A stretch of DNA of 64,000 nucleotides from Gordius sp. MW1 (GCA_964036665.1 OZ038526.1:19716001-19780000); one strand, 5' to 3'; shown: positions 10,916 through 24,150, counted from the first letter of the stretch. Numbers and translations: made by a program. The notes: generated from the letters alone by a model not told the origin.

Positions 10916-12615
10916 ATGGTTTTTAAGAAAGCTCTATGCCCATCCTGTAACAGGAAACTATCTTTGAACAAAAATAATTGTTTCTTATTACATGGCCCTA
11001 TAACCCTTCGTTGCCCTTTCTCTGGACAAAAGGCCCCACCAGATATTCTTATACCTCCCCTAACATATTGAACAAATAAGTGAGCCCTCTAATCCCATAG
11101 AATCACCTGTTAAAACTCAACCATTCAATTATCAAATCAGTGATCAAGAGCCTAATTTCATATGGAGCAATGCATTCCATGCTCAATCCTTCCCCAACAC
11201 TATAAATAGGATTCCACGAGGAAGCCCAGCCTTACAACAATTATTGATAAACACCATCCAATCAATTGCAAATCATCCTGAAAATCCTATGGGTTGGGAC
11301 AAGTTATTCAATTAGCATTCAAAATTTTTTTGTTCCTCCCAATAAAGAAGTTAACTTATCTAAGCATATCAAGCAATTTTAAATCTCAATAATGGTTTAT
11401 GCCATCCCACACCAACTAAACAAACATCAATTATAGACACATCCTTACAACAGAAAGCAAATAGAATCTCAAAAAAACTTAATTCTTACAACTTGAGAGG
11501 AGCTTTAAATGAGTTCTATAATAATCACACTATGGTTTTAGCCAACCAAGACTCATTCAACCAGATTAATATATTACATCCCATATCTCAACATGCATTT
11601 AAATACCCAAACAGTACTTCTGCATTGATTTTATCTTCCCAAGAAATCAGTGAAGCTATTAATTCATTTCTCCTTGATTCCGCAGCAGGACTAGACGGCA
11701 TAAAACCTAACTTCCTGCGAGATCTAATAAATTTAAAGAATAATAATTCAAGTTCTCTACTTGATTCTTAACCCTCCTTTGCAACTTAATTATCAATGCA
11801 AATATCCCCCAAGAAATTAGGCCAGTTCTTTTTGGAGCTCGACTCTTAGCTTTAAAAAAACCCAATAACTCCCTAAGGCCAATAGCCATTGGGAATGTAT
11901 TGCGCAGGATAATATCTATTTGTAAACGCATAAAACCTGCATTGTCCAATACCCTACACCTCATCAATTAGGCTTTGGTGTTAAGGGAGGATGTGAGGCT
12001 GCTTGCCATGCAGGCCGGATCACCCTATAAAATTTACCCCCCGACCGTCTAGTCAAACTAGACTTCACTAATGCTTTTAACCAACTTACTAGAAATGTTT
12101 TTATGGTGAATTTTTTAGAAGACTTTCCACAATACTCCAACTATATTCTGTTAAGTTGTGGATGCCCATCCCTTTTGAAATATGGCTCCTTTGTAACAAA
12201 ATCCGCAGCAGGCCTTCAACAAGGTGTTAGGACCCCCATTATTTTGTTGTGGCATACAAAAACTAATAAATCAAATCAATAACCAGTGTAACCTTTCATT
12301 ACATGTATGGTATCTCGATGATGCAACTTTGGCAGGCAGCCACGCAGAAGTAACCAAAGCAATTAATATAATTAAAGACTTTTGTACGTCCCTAAATCTA
12401 ACACTTAATGATGCTAAATGCGAAGTTTTACAACCCCCTAAATTTGATCAAAATTCCATTTTTAAAACTTATTCTGTTGTGAATAAAGAAAATCTATCAA
12501 TGCTTGGCTCGCCTATAGGTGGATCTCTCTGTTTACAAGGCTTTTTAAACAATAATTAAACCCTTTTGGCCTCAAAATTTAATCTTTTAAAACTACTACC
12601 AATACATCAAGCCTT
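10916..12615 (+). pseudogene. Non-LTR retroelement relic: N-terminal zinc knuckle plus reverse transcriptase
   Basis: A plausible start at 10916 begins a protein with CPSC...H...C, the small N-terminal zinc motif of this retroelement family. Further on are a linker with LDSAAGLDGI (about 11680), IRPVLFGARLLALKK and LRPIAIGN (about 11815-11900), a QQG...LGPPLF block (12216-12240) and the catalytic WYLDDAT box near 12310. Several stops and frameshifts break it (for example 11769 and around 12220). Sequence similarity ends after PIHQAFF at 12615; the related element at 62239-64000 continues past that point into a CCHC knuckle and endonuclease domain. So this copy appears 3'-truncated. Confidence 0.8.
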
Positions 12616-13030
12616 TTTTTATTATTTTATTTATTTTTATGATAAAAAAACTTTTTAAACATCTTTAATTGTGAAAACACGTCCTAAGCGAGCTGAAATT
12701 CACCAAGTTCTGGTGGAACTCTTTGTCGTGATGAAAAGAAAGGACTTATCTTCCCATAATTACATATCCATGGGCCTGAGTCCTAGTCCAACGCCAAAAC
12801 TAGTAATCCATGGATAGCCTTCTAGTTCCCGTACCAAAGTCTCAAGGGTGAATCGTATCCTTATTGTTCATATGCTTGTAGTAATCGCATGCATGCATAT
12901 GCTTTTGCTTTTCCTTTAATGCTTTCTGCTACTAACACAATAATAAATTACGCTTTACATACTAACAAACTAACCTACTAACACCTGAAGAGGTAACCCA
13001 CCAAGGGTGTCAATGGGACTCAATCTTAGC
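12616..13030. other. Spacer of unknown nature
   Basis: A frame stays open from about 12672 to 12815 on the plus strand, but the protein (PKRAEIHQVLVELF...) is unfamiliar and has no clear start. The last 8 bases, ATCTTAGC, are the target duplication of element A. Confidence 0.35.
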
Positions 13031-13350
13031 TAGTGTTTTGATCTCGTCTCGGTCTCGAAAGCTAAATCTCGTCTCGTCTCGAAAGCTAAATCTCGTCTCT
13101 TCTCGAAAGCGATTATGAAAACCTCTATCTCGTCTCGGTCTACAAAAATCTCGGTCTCGTCTCGGCGAAAATTTTCGTATTGTCTCGACTTTAAAAAAAT
13201 ATATACGGAATAAAAATTTCTCCTGTTTTATTAAAAATATTAAGTAAGTAGAAAAATGCAAATGGAAAGCCTTTATATCGTTAAAAACCTTACAAAACAA
13301 ACTTTTTAAAGATTTAGCGCGACACGACATCTCAATGACAATATAAAGAT

Positions 13351-16010
13351 ACTAGCTGACCCGGCAAACTTTGTTTTGCTAAAAAATACAATTTTCTTTA
13401 ATATAATAAAATACGAGAAAACTTTAGCCTTGTATGTATGACGTCATTATTGTATATGATGCTATAAATGAAACTGGCCGGGAAATGTCCGATATTTTTA
13501 AAACTAAAAGGAATTTTAGGATTCTGAAAAAGCTATTTTACCCCTGGCCGCCCTGGGCATCTACGGCTAAACTTTCGCTCGAATCGGGCAGGTAGTTTCT
13601 TTAGCCCTTACATACATAACATTTTTATTATACTTTTAAATATTTCAGCCTTGTATGTAAGACGTCATTATTGTATATGATGCTATAAATGAAACTGGCC
13701 AGAAAATGTCCGATATTTTTAAAAGTAAAAGAAATTTTTCGGAATCTGAAAAAGCTATTTTACCCCTGGCCGCCCTGGGCATCTATGGCTAAATTTTCGC
13801 GCGAATCGGGCCGGTAGTTTCAGAGTTTAGCCCTTTTTAAAAACGTAATGTCCTAATTTTAAAACTAAAAAGAATTTTAGGATTCTGAAAAAGCTATTTT
13901 ACCCCTGGCCGCCCTGGGCACCTATGGCTAAATTTTCGCGCGAATCGGGCCGGTAGTTTCAGAATTTAGCCCTCATACACACATACAAACATACATACAT
14001 ACATACATACATACATACATACATACATACATACATACATACATACATACATACATACATACATACATACATACATACATACATACATACATACATACAT
14101 ACATACATACATACATACATACATACATACATACATACATACATACATACATACATACATACATACATACATACATACATACATACATACATACATACAT
14201 ACATACATACATACATACATACATACATACATACATACATACATACATACATACATACATACATACATACATACATACATACATACATACATACATACAT
14301 ACATACATACATACATACATACATACATACATACATACATACATACATACATACATACATACATACATACATACATACATACATACATACATACATACAT
14401 ACATACATACATACATACATACATACATACATACATACATACATACATACATACATACATACATACATACATACATACATACATACATACATACATACAT
14501 ACATACATACATACATACATACATACATACATACATACATACATACATACATACATACATACATACATACATACATACATACATACATACATACATACAT
14601 ACATACATACATACATACATACATACATACATACATACATACATACATACATACATACATACATACATACATACATACATACATACATACATACATACAT
14701 ACATACATACATACATACATACATACATACATACATACATACATACATACATACATACATACATACATACATACATACATACATACATACATACATACAT
14801 ACATACATACATACATACATACATACATACATACATACATACATACATACATACATACATACATACATACATACATACATACATACATACATACATACAT
14901 ACATACATACATACATACATACATACATACATACATACATACATACATACATACATACATACATACATACATACATACATACATACATACATACATACAT
15001 ACATACATACATACATACATACATACATACATACATACATACATACATACATACATACATACATACATACATACATACATACATACATACATACATACAT
15101 ACATACATACATACATACATACATACATACATACATACATACATACATACATACATACATACATACATACATACATACATACATACATACATACATACAT
15201 ACATACATACATACATACATACATACATACATACATACATACATACATACATACATACATACATACATACATACATACATACATACATACATACATACAT
15301 ACATACATACATACATACATACATACATACATACATACATACATACATACATACATACATACATACATACATACATACATACATACATACATACATACAT
15401 ACATACATACATACATACATACATACATACATACATACATACATACATACATACATACATACATACATACATACATACATACATACATACATACATACAT
15501 ACATACATACATACATACATACATACATACATACATACATACATACATACATACATACATACATACATACATACATACATACATACATACATACATACAT
15601 ACATACATACATACATACATACATACATACATACATACATACATACATACATACATACATACATACATACATACATACATACATACATACATACATACAT
15701 ACATACATACATACATACATACATACATACATACATACATACATACATACATACATACATACATACATACATACATACATACATACATACATACATACAT
15801 ACATACATACATACATACATACATACATACATACATACATACATACATACATACATACATACATACATACATACATACATACATACATACATACATACAT
15901 ACATACATACATACATACATACATACATACATACATACATACATACATACATACATACATACATACATACATACATACATACATACATACACTTTACTTT
16001 ATATATATAG
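13351..16010 (+). mobile_element. Dispersed repeat nested in element A (TAGCTGACCCGGCAAAC family)
   Basis: It begins ACTAGCTGACCCGGCAAAC and ends in an AT-rich TATATATATAG tail. Three imperfect ~200-bp tandem monomers (13430-13970; each with ACCCCTGGCCGCCCTGGGCA) precede a giant ACAT microsatellite. Element B lacks this insertion at the equivalent place (reads ATATAAAGATATGAATTAATT), giving a natural empty site. A related copy lies at 21011-21978. Superfamily unknown. Confidence 0.8.
13989..15992. repeat. Perfect (ACAT)n microsatellite, ~501 units
   Basis: About 2,004 bp of uninterrupted ACAT with no visible substitution. It produces three long spurious Met-Tyr-Val-Cys open frames on the minus strand, which are not genes. 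In related copies the same place holds only a short CACACAAACATACATAG tract, so this array expanded from a short seed. Confidence 0.99.
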
Positions 16011-17557
16011 ATGAACTAACTGTTAAAGATAACATTTTATATGGAAAGTGCAAGTTAAAAAAAACTATAAATGGCATTGAAGTAAAGAACGAAAGAAGCA
16101 TAGTAGAATTGTGCATTAAATTTAGAATTTAATGGTGGTGTTTATTGACACTTTTAAGTAAGTTTAAATCAGTGTTCTCGTGAGTGTTTTAAAGCTGAAA
16201 CTTCTATATACTAAATATACTAACTGATCTTGAATAAAGACCTTATTAAATTTATAGTTCTAGCAAATTTTAACATTTGTATCAAATTCACTATCTGCCA
16301 AATATAGACTTAGAAATTTATAAGTTTATCTATATTTAGCTTAGTTATATATTTAGGCAAATTGAGATCCTTATTAAAGCTGGCTAAAGACTCAAAGTTG
16401 ACCTTTAATATTTAATGCAAACGTTTGGTACATTGATATAACCTTACTATCATTAATTATAGTCCATAGAGTTTATTTTATGCTTACTATAGCGTTATAA
16501 ACCCTAAAGTGCGAGTGACATTTAATGATAATATTATTAATTACAGAATTGATAACTAATTACACAAAAACATTCTAAAAACGACAATAAAAGCAGCATT
16601 AAACTTTAAATTAAAGTGACTTTTTATATTGTATGACAGAATTCATTATAATTAAATCTGTATTTCTAAATAATTACCTTCTAACTAACTTTGCCATTAA
16701 ATAGTTATTTATCTAGTATAGTATAAGTTCGTGTGTATTTATTTTATATTGCACAATTGTAAAAAATGTATTAAATTCGAATGCACCTGCCACCCACAGA
16801 TTATAATGTGAAAAATAATCAATATGACAAAACAAACCAATCACATACTGTCTTTTTAAAGTTCAAAAATTTGGGAGGTGTACTATTAGTTGAAGCATAA
16901 ACCTCCAGAAAACTCTAAACTTGATCTATTACCGTTTCATAAAATACTCAATTTTACTTTTGAAATCGTTAGGCAGCACAAAGACACTAGGGTGCTCAAA
17001 AAATTTCAAGCCACCTTAGTTTAATCTCGTATAATTATTCAAACTAATTGACCACCCATTTACAATTACCGCATCATGCAGGATGAGAAACTGCGAAATT
17101 CAAATATGCTATAGTAATATTTACTAGTCCATCAGAACTCATTTTAAGTGTAAATTTTTTTAACATTTAATAATGCTAAGGATACAAATATGTGATAAAT
17201 ATATTTTTACCCTAAGGGCCATCCATACTTAGGTAAACGAACGGTAAATGCCAAATTTTAAGCTTTTTGCAAAATTATATCATATTTATGACACTTAGGT
17301 GTTATTTCAATAAAAAATCTATTCCTATCATATTGATTTATATTTACTATCTTAAATGTTAATCATTCAAATTAAAATACACATTGATTTACTAATATCT
17401 AATGATCAATAAAAAGTCGAGATCTCGCCGAAAAAATCTCGTATCGTCTAGTCTCCACATAAAAATTCTCGTCTCGGTCTCGGGTCAGTTTTTCAAAATT
17501 CTCGTCTTAAGACGAGACCGAGAATTTTCTCGGTTTTTCCGCATCACTAATCTTAGC

Positions 17558-17860
17558 TTGCCGATTTAGCTAAGCTCTTGAATGTCATTGGAACAAATAC
17601 ATATTACAATGCATAATAAAAACATTTGTTACAGGGACACTACACACGTTAGCAATAACGTGGCCTTATGCGCCATTTGGCGTGAGAAGGGGCTCAACCT
17701 TAGTCTGCACTTACTAAATCAATAATTATATAATCTCACTCTTATTTTTTTGAATATTTAATGATATTAACTCAATATTATATAAATAACAAGCTAAAAA
17801 ACCAAAGAGTGAACTAATTAATTTTTATTAAAGAAAAAATATTATAATAACTCAAATTAC
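17558..17860. other. Intergenic, nothing recognised
   Basis: Short AT-rich segment with one GC-richer patch (17630-17700) containing no recognisable product. Confidence 0.5.
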
Positions 17861-17869
17861 TATGAATTT

Positions 17870-18490
17870 TGTCTTAAGTTGTTGATAACTTTGTTATGGT
17901 ATAACAGGTATGCAAACTTTTGTTGCATGCAAGGTGAAATATTTAATACAAACAATGCTTAAAGATAGGTTATGAATTAATAAGTTTAAATAGAGTTTGT
18001 CTAATATAAATAAGGACCATCAAATGAAATTATAAATATTGTAAATAAGTCATGAAACAAGCAAGAATACAATACATGTTCCATGATCTTTTCGTTCATC
18101 TCCTACATTGCTTCCATTAGTTTCTTAACATTCATTGCCTTCTGGTGTCTTTTGTTGCTTTGCCCTGTATCAAAAGTAATTAGACTAGGATATTTTAAAA
18201 AATTATTAAAAAGAACTAGAAGCACATTAATATAAAGCATTTTTAATTGAAAAATGATAGAATTAAAAAAGTAAAGGCCTTGGAGTCGTATATATATCTT
18301 TCTTTATATACATAAAAATTATAGACTTAAGAAAGGATAAATTAAGCAACTCATGTGACCGATTTAGTTGGTTATAGTTGAAATATAATTTAAAATCAAA
18401 TTAATATAAATGGAAAATTAATAAAAAATAGCCATTTACAAAACCATAACATTATAAATAGATTTAACCCATTCTTAGGTTTGTTAAGGA
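17870..18490. repeat. Dispersed repeat, copy 1 of 2
   Basis: This segment matches parts of 28265-28330 and 29500-30145, sharing TGCTTCCATTAGTTTC, GTCTTTTGTTGCTTTGCCCT, GGTTATAGTTGAAATATAA and a common end near ACCATAACATTATAAATA. The conserved patch at about 18080-18165 is preceded on the minus strand by a plausible splice acceptor (GATACAG), so it may be a captured exon; the product is unknown. Confidence 0.6.
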
Positions 18491-18499
18491 ATAGCCCTC

Positions 18500-18780
18500 A
18501 TAAATATAGTAGATAATAATTATTTTGTTATGTTTAAATTGCAGGTTTAATAATATTTTTAAGAAGATGATAATAACCCCTTTTAGGAATGCCGCAACCA
18601 AAACCCTTCTGAGTGTCCGCCGGTCATGCCCAAATTAATAAAGCCGTCATAGCTGTCCGGCTCTAAATTATTTTTTCATAGATTTTTGGCAGTAATATTG
18701 CCAATAGTCACCAAAACAAATGTACACGTCATTTTTAAATGTCATTGATCCCTAATTGACCGGATCTTATTATGCTGCCC
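18500..18780. other. Intergenic, nothing recognised
   Basis: AT-rich spacer between two repeat blocks, with no feature I can support. Confidence 0.5.
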
Positions 18781-18944
18781 TCCCGTACCCGCCTAAAAAT
18801 TAAATTTACGGGCCGGGCCAAGTTTTTCTTATTTCTGCTAGCAATAGCCTAAAGTAACCTGTTATTATAGAATAGCGCCAAGCTAAGGTAGTGTACCTTC
18901 CATTATTAAATTTGATTATTTTAATTACTTTCTACCAACCCCTA

Positions 18945-19495
18945 ACCGACCCGACCCGAGCGTTTCAAAATTTTTAACCTGCCGGATCGGGTTTCGGGTC
19001 ACCCTTACAGACCCTAGGTTCATAGAGATAGTGCTTTCAGTATATCGAGGTCTTAATTTAGCAATTTTGATAATTATAGTAATTTAGCTTATGCCCACAT
19101 TTCTGTATATTTCGCTTGGTTGGATATCTAAAATTACGCCCAACACTGCGAGGCGCACTTTGTATTTCAGGTTCTGACATATAACAAAAAGCTCGGCCCG
19201 CTGCCGGCCTGGCCCAGGGGGCAACTTGACAAGATTCGGACTTAATGAGATCTTTTACATAGTTTATTAATTTGCTAGGTTTTTAACTGATCGTATAACA
19301 TTCACTTATCGTAGTTCCTATCAAAATAAATCGAGAATTCAATTAAAACATTTTGAAAAATATAACAAAATTAATACTTGCAATTTAAAAAAATATAATA
19401 GTTTCAAACGGGGCAGCTTTAATAATTTGGGCATGGTCGGTCGGACACTTAGGGCAGAAAAATTTAAACACTGACCTCTGCTCCCTGTTGTTCTT
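18945..19495 (+). repeat. Dispersed ~550-bp repeat with GC-rich hAT-like end
   Basis: It matches the reverse complement of 26395-26900: both contain GGTCTTAATTTAG, GCGCACTTTGTATTT and a GGCCCGCTGCC-like core, and the GACCTCTG...GGGCAGAAAAAT stretch. Parts recur at 52110-52340 and 55150-55390. One end (GACCCGACCCGAG...GACCCTAGG) resembles the GGGCTCTA terminus of the GC-rich hAT family. Confidence 0.65.
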
Positions 19496-19507
19496 ATGCG
19501 TTATATG

Positions 19508-20144
19508 TAGAGCACTGCACGGGCCGTCCGAGGCCCGGCCCGGCCCGACGGGCTTTCGGGCTGGGCTCGGGCAAATTTTAAAACATTGATCGGGCTTCGG
19601 GCTTGGGTCGGGCCTGATGGGCCAGCCCGACCCGAGGCCCGAGCCCAAAAAATTTTGAATAAATATTAATCCAAAATATAATTACAATACAAGATAATCC
19701 CCCTACAAATAAATATTTAGAATTTTACTACCCCCCCCCCCACCACCTCATATTAATTGGTTAGCCGTTTGGGTCTATCTATGCTATGTATGACTTTGAC
19801 TATGAGTGATGATGAAATATTTAAAACAATAGAGTGCGTAGATTAAGCTTAAAAGCAAAAATAATGGTAGCTATTTTGAACAATAGAGTGAATATTATTT
19901 ACAATAATTATTCATATTTTAAATCACATAATATTCGCGATACGTAATATATTTATAAATAAATTTTTGAAATAAAATTGGTACAAATTTACATTTTTAC
20001 AAAAGTCGGGCCGGGCTCGGGCTCGGGTCGGGCCTGAGTGAAAAAAACAAATCGGGCTTGGGTCGGGCTCGGGCAAAAAATAAAAAAAAAGTTTCGGGCT
20101 CGGGTCGGGCTCGGGCCGATAAAATTTAATTTTGCAGGGCTCTA
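19508..20144. mobile_element. Complete non-autonomous hAT element, GC-rich ends, 637 bp
   Basis: Terminal repeats TAGAGCACTGCACGGGCC and ...TTGCAGGGCTCTA lead into repeated GGGCTCGGG motifs. Perfect 8-bp duplications GTTATATG lie at 19500-19507 and 20145-20152. The centre is AT-rich and non-coding. This copy defines the boundaries for the related fragments at 9482, 18945, 24165, 26395 and 27690. Confidence 0.93.
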
Positions 20145-20152
20145 GTTATATG

Positions 20153-21010
20153 GTATAATATATTAATAGACTGCTTAACCTCTATATATTTACGCATAAA
20201 AAGTGTAAAAATGATCGCCAATTTAATCATCTGCCAATTTTTATATGTCGATGGATTGTAATGGTCAATAATCGTTAATATTATTAATAAATTCAGAATT
20301 AATTTGAAAAAATAAGTTGAATTGTAGATGGTGCTTTAAAATTTCGTGTTATTTTTGAGTTTTCTTTTCTTTTAATCTCACTATGTTATTATTTAATGGT
20401 AAGAGCTGATAAATTTTTAGATGATTTGTATTATAAAATTAAAATATATAAATCGTAGCCAATACCGTTATAAGCGTTTTTCTAACCCTTTAGTAGTGTT
20501 GTAAAAACGGCTGAGTTTTGATTAGTCGACCTTTGGTTTTAGTCGACTAAACATTAAAAAACCAAAGATTTTTTGGTCTGGGTTTGACCAAAAAACCTTG
20601 GTTTCCCAACGAGAAAAGAACGAAATGTGAGGATGTTTGAAAGAGCGCCCTTTATTTTTTTTGACAATGTGATGTTTTAGGGTATCGAGAATATTTATTT
20701 GTCGCAGGTTTATATATTTTATAAAAAACGGGCGAAGTTGAGTAAAAAATTGAGACACAAACGAAAAAGCAATCGTGGAAAAGATTTTTTAGCATCATAA
20801 CGATAAATAAGTATAAAAACGTTGTATCTATCGTCCGCTAAATGGCGGTAAACATTACCAAAAAAGTGGGTTACAGCTTTCGCAGGTCGATAAAAGGTTA
20901 TAAACCATCTAGGATGCTAAGGCAATGAGCTGGCCAAATTTGGTGGCAATCGGTCAAGAACTTTAAAAGTTATTAGAGAACAAAGAAAACGGAGTTACAT
21001 TTATATATAT
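20153..21010. other. Intergenic with a partial MITE
   Basis: Within this stretch 20493-20610 begins TAGTGTTGTAAAAACGGCTGAG and contains GTCGACTAAACATTAA and ACCAAAGATTTTTTGG; it is a decayed copy of the MITE intact at 41427-41573. Around it I see no gene. Confidence 0.55.
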
Positions 21011-21978
21011 ACTAGATGAACCCGGCAAACGTTGTTTTGCCATTTACCCGGGTGTATTAGCAGAAAATATATCATCTTATAGATAAATTTCAATAGATTA
21101 AGAATATATCAAATATAATTGGTAAGTGTTTAGTATGCAAAAATTTTTTAACAGATAGTTAAAGAGGGTCCAAGGCCCAGGCCCACTTTAATTTATTTAG
21201 CCACGCAGGAGGGATTTCTTTCTTTCGTCTTCATATAATATGTATTTTTATAATCACGCAGGAGGAGACACGACCGTCCTATAATAATAATAATTGACGT
21301 GAAAAATAAGCAAAAAAATGACTTTGATTTAACATGGGCGTACGCATGTTTTGAATTAGGGTGAGGCAGAATTAAAAAAAAAATTTTCGACACCAAAAAA
21401 AAATAATTTAAAAATTTTTTAGCGAGCAAAAAAAAGGTCTCGACATTTAAAAATTGTCCTTACCAAAAATTTTCCTGAGGGCAAAAAAAGGTCATCGACT
21501 ATCCAAAATTTTGGCAGTGGCTAATTAGGGAGGGGGTGGCTAATTAAGAAAGGGCAGTGACTAATTGGGGGGGGGCAAAACATAATTTTTTTTAATTTTT
21601 AAGGTTTTTTGTATTGAAAATTTTTTTCTGCGTACGCCCATGTAATTTAATGTTTTAAATCGTAAAAAGTTTCCATTTTCCACAGCATATGACTACATTT
21701 ATCACAACACTACCTACACGCATGCTGCACATGCACACACATAGTTTCATTTAGATCCGCAGTACGTCATGAGGTTGCGTTTGATTGACGATTTATTAAA
21801 CGTATAAAACAAAATATCTCGAAAACTACTGGACCAATTGTCTCGAACAAATCTTAAAACATGCTCCGGAGTGTCAGGAATAAAGTGGGAAATTCTGAGC
21901 CAAATCGGTCTGGTAGTTTTCCAAAATTGGTGGCGGCATACACACAAACATACATAGTTTCATTTTTATATATAAGAT
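21011..21978 (+). mobile_element. TAGATGAACCCGGCAAACG dispersed repeat, second copy
   Basis: It starts ACTAGATGAACCCGGCAAACGT and ends with ACACAAACATACATAGTTTC followed by TTTTTATATATAAGAT, the same ends as 13351-16010 but without the expanded microsatellite. Near its 3' end it has a degraded version of the hairpin (about 21828-21915) found in the related repeats at 22328 and 23352. A 310-bp MITE is nested at 21333-21642. Confidence 0.7.
21333..21642. mobile_element. CATGGGCGTACGC-ended MITE, nested
   Basis: Ends CATGGGCGTACGCATG and TGCGTACGCCCATG are a variant of the CATGGGCGTAGCCAGG family. Flanks TGATTTAA and TAATTTAA match at seven of eight bases. The interior holds several GGTCTCGAC/GGTCATCGAC repeats. 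Confidence 0.75.
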
Positions 21979-22130
21979 ATTGGGGAAGAGCATATTAATA
22001 CTTATTAATTGCTAAGCAATTTATTTATGGTAAAGTAGAGCATAAGCCTTAAAGAAACGTCACTGAGTTTTAAATGTAATTTAAGTTTCTTCTACAAAAT
22101 AAACGCACAACCATGACCTAAAATACTTTG

Positions 22131-23515
22131 TAGAATCTAATGTTTATATTCCTCTGGTTCATTCATATGCTAACGGGTCTGACCTGATTTAATATGAAAG
22201 AAAAATTTTATGCAGCAATAAAACATTTAAGCTTCATATACTTTACGTCATATGACGTCATTATTAAGTACTAAAACGTATAAAACAACGTATAAAACAA
22301 AAAAACGTGACCCCTCGAAAACTACTGGACCGATTTGGCTCGAACAAATCTTAAAACATACTCCGGAGTATGGGGAATAAACTGTGAAATTTTGAGCCAA
22401 ATCGGTCTGGTCACCCCACCGTCCTTTGATTGGAAGATCTGGATAAAAATAATTTAGATGATTTGTTGATTTTATACATTTTTAGACACTTACATAAACG
22501 ATGAAAATAAATACGTAATGCGCCCGCCATCCCTCGATCTGGAAAAACATAATTTAGAGGATTTATTTTATCATAGTCTACAAACAGGAGAAATATTGTC
22601 TATTTTTACATTTTTAGACACTTACATAAACGATGAAAATAAATCCGCAAAGCGCCCGCCATCCCTCCTCTCCACCCCACCGTCCTTCGATTGGAAGATC
22701 TGGAAAAACATAATTTTGACAACTCCTCTCCACCCCACCGTCCTTCAATTGGAAGATCTAGAAAAACATAAACATAAACGATGAAAATAAATCCGTAATG
22801 CGCCCGCCATCCCTCCTCTCCACCCCACAGTCCTTTGATTGGAAGATCTGGAAAAACATAATTTTGACAATTTAGTCTATCATAGGCTATAAACAGGAGA
22901 AATTTTGTCTATTTTTACATTTTTTGAAACTTACATAAACGATGAAAATAAATCCGTAATGCGCCCGCCATCCCTCCTCTCCACCCCACAGTCCTTTGAT
23001 TGGACGATCTGAATAAAAATTTAAATAAAGTAAACATTTAAAAATGATACCACATAAAATAAGTTTATCCAATAATATAATTTACACGGAAAAGCTTCTT
23101 TTATTATATGGAATAAAAAGCATATATGTAATTATAGGGAAGAGCATATTAATACTTATTGTAGAATCTAATGTTCTCTGGTTCATTCATATGGTAACGG
23201 GTCTGACCTGATTTGTAATGAAAGGAAATTTTTATGCAGCAATAAAACATTTAAGCTTCATATACTATACGTCATATGACGTCATTATTAAGTGCTAATA
23301 CGTATAAAACAACGTATAAAACAAAAAAACGTGACCCCTCAAAAACTACTGGACCGATTTGGCTCGAACAAATCTTAAAACATGCTCCGGTATGGGGAAT
23401 AAACTGTGAAATTTTGAGCCAAATCGGTCTGGTAGTTATCCAAATTTGGTGGTGGCATACACAAAAACATAAAACACACACACATAGTTTCATTTTTATA
23501 TATGAGATAGATATC
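22131..23515 (+). repeat. Repeat block: two ~275-bp direct copies flanking a minisatellite
   Basis: Copies at 22131-22408 and 23160-23442 share GTAGAATCTAATGTT, the TATGACGTCATTATTAAG stretch and the hairpin module GACCGATTTGGCTC...GAGCCAAATCGGTC. Between them (22409-23000) is a nested minisatellite built from CGCCCGCCATCCCTC, CTCCACCCCACCGTCCTT and ACATAAACGATGAAAATAAAT in variable order. The block ends with a CACACACATAGTTTC...TATATATGAGATAG tail like the previous repeat. Open frames here are repeat translations. Confidence 0.8.
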
Positions 23516-24150
23516 AAAATGTCTGAATTTATTTCAACCACTCATTAAAATTAATTTCTTTTAAGTTTTATCTGAATTTTAGATTTGCGCAAATTTGAAC
23601 TTAGAAAGTTAGAATATCTAGATGCTATAAATTATGATAAATATATTAATATCACAAAATTTCTTAACGATTTTTTGAACTCCCATTTTTTTAAATATTA
23701 ATGTCTCAACTTATTTCACCGCCTAACATATACACTAGAAAATAAATTTTTCATGATTATTTATTAAACGAATGATTAAAATGTATAAAAAAAACAATAT
23801 TTTACTAACATGTTTTTTAAAAAAATAGCGTTTTTAAAAAAATTATCAAATGTATTTCTTTCATTTCCGCACAATATTGCTACAACCATTATTAGCCTTA
23901 AAATCAGAATTGCTTGATAATAGACTCATTTTGATTTGGCAGAGGTTTAAGAATCTCTGCCTTTTATTTTTTCATAGTGCCAACCGAAAATACTGAATGG
24001 CTTATTAAGAGAGATACTTTGGGTGAAATATATTAAAAACCTATTCTCAGTGTCTTCTTTATTTATCTTTAAGTTCTGGCAAACATGTTTTAAAAATGAT
24101 GTTAAATTTGTATTTTTGGGAGATAACATTTTGCTGCCATTCATTAAAAT
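23516..24150. other. Intergenic, nothing recognised
   Basis: AT-rich sequence with no open frame or terminal repeat that I can support. Confidence 0.5.

Larger units (their letters stand above)
13031..17549. mobile_element. hAT-like non-autonomous element A (TCTCG-rich ends), 4.5 kb
   Basis: Ends are TAGTGTTTTGATCTCGTCTCGG and ...GTTTTTCCGCATCACTA, each leading into runs of TCTCG/GAGAC motifs. Perfect 8-bp duplications ATCTTAGC lie at 13023-13030 and 17550-17557. No transposase is recognisable. Its core is paralogous to element B at 34879-40312; removing the nested insertion (13351-16010) leaves about 1.86 kb. The open frame at the left end is only the TCTCG repeat translated. Confidence 0.9.

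Noticed and set aside
13010..13330. Arg/Asp-rich minus-strand frame (also 34819-35154)
   Set aside because: It is the TCTCG-rich end of the hAT-like elements A and B translated; both lie at transposon termini.
13959..15992. Three 670-residue Met-Tyr-Val-Cys open frames
   Set aside because: They are the ACAT microsatellite translated in three frames on the minus strand; no codon bias, start context or family.
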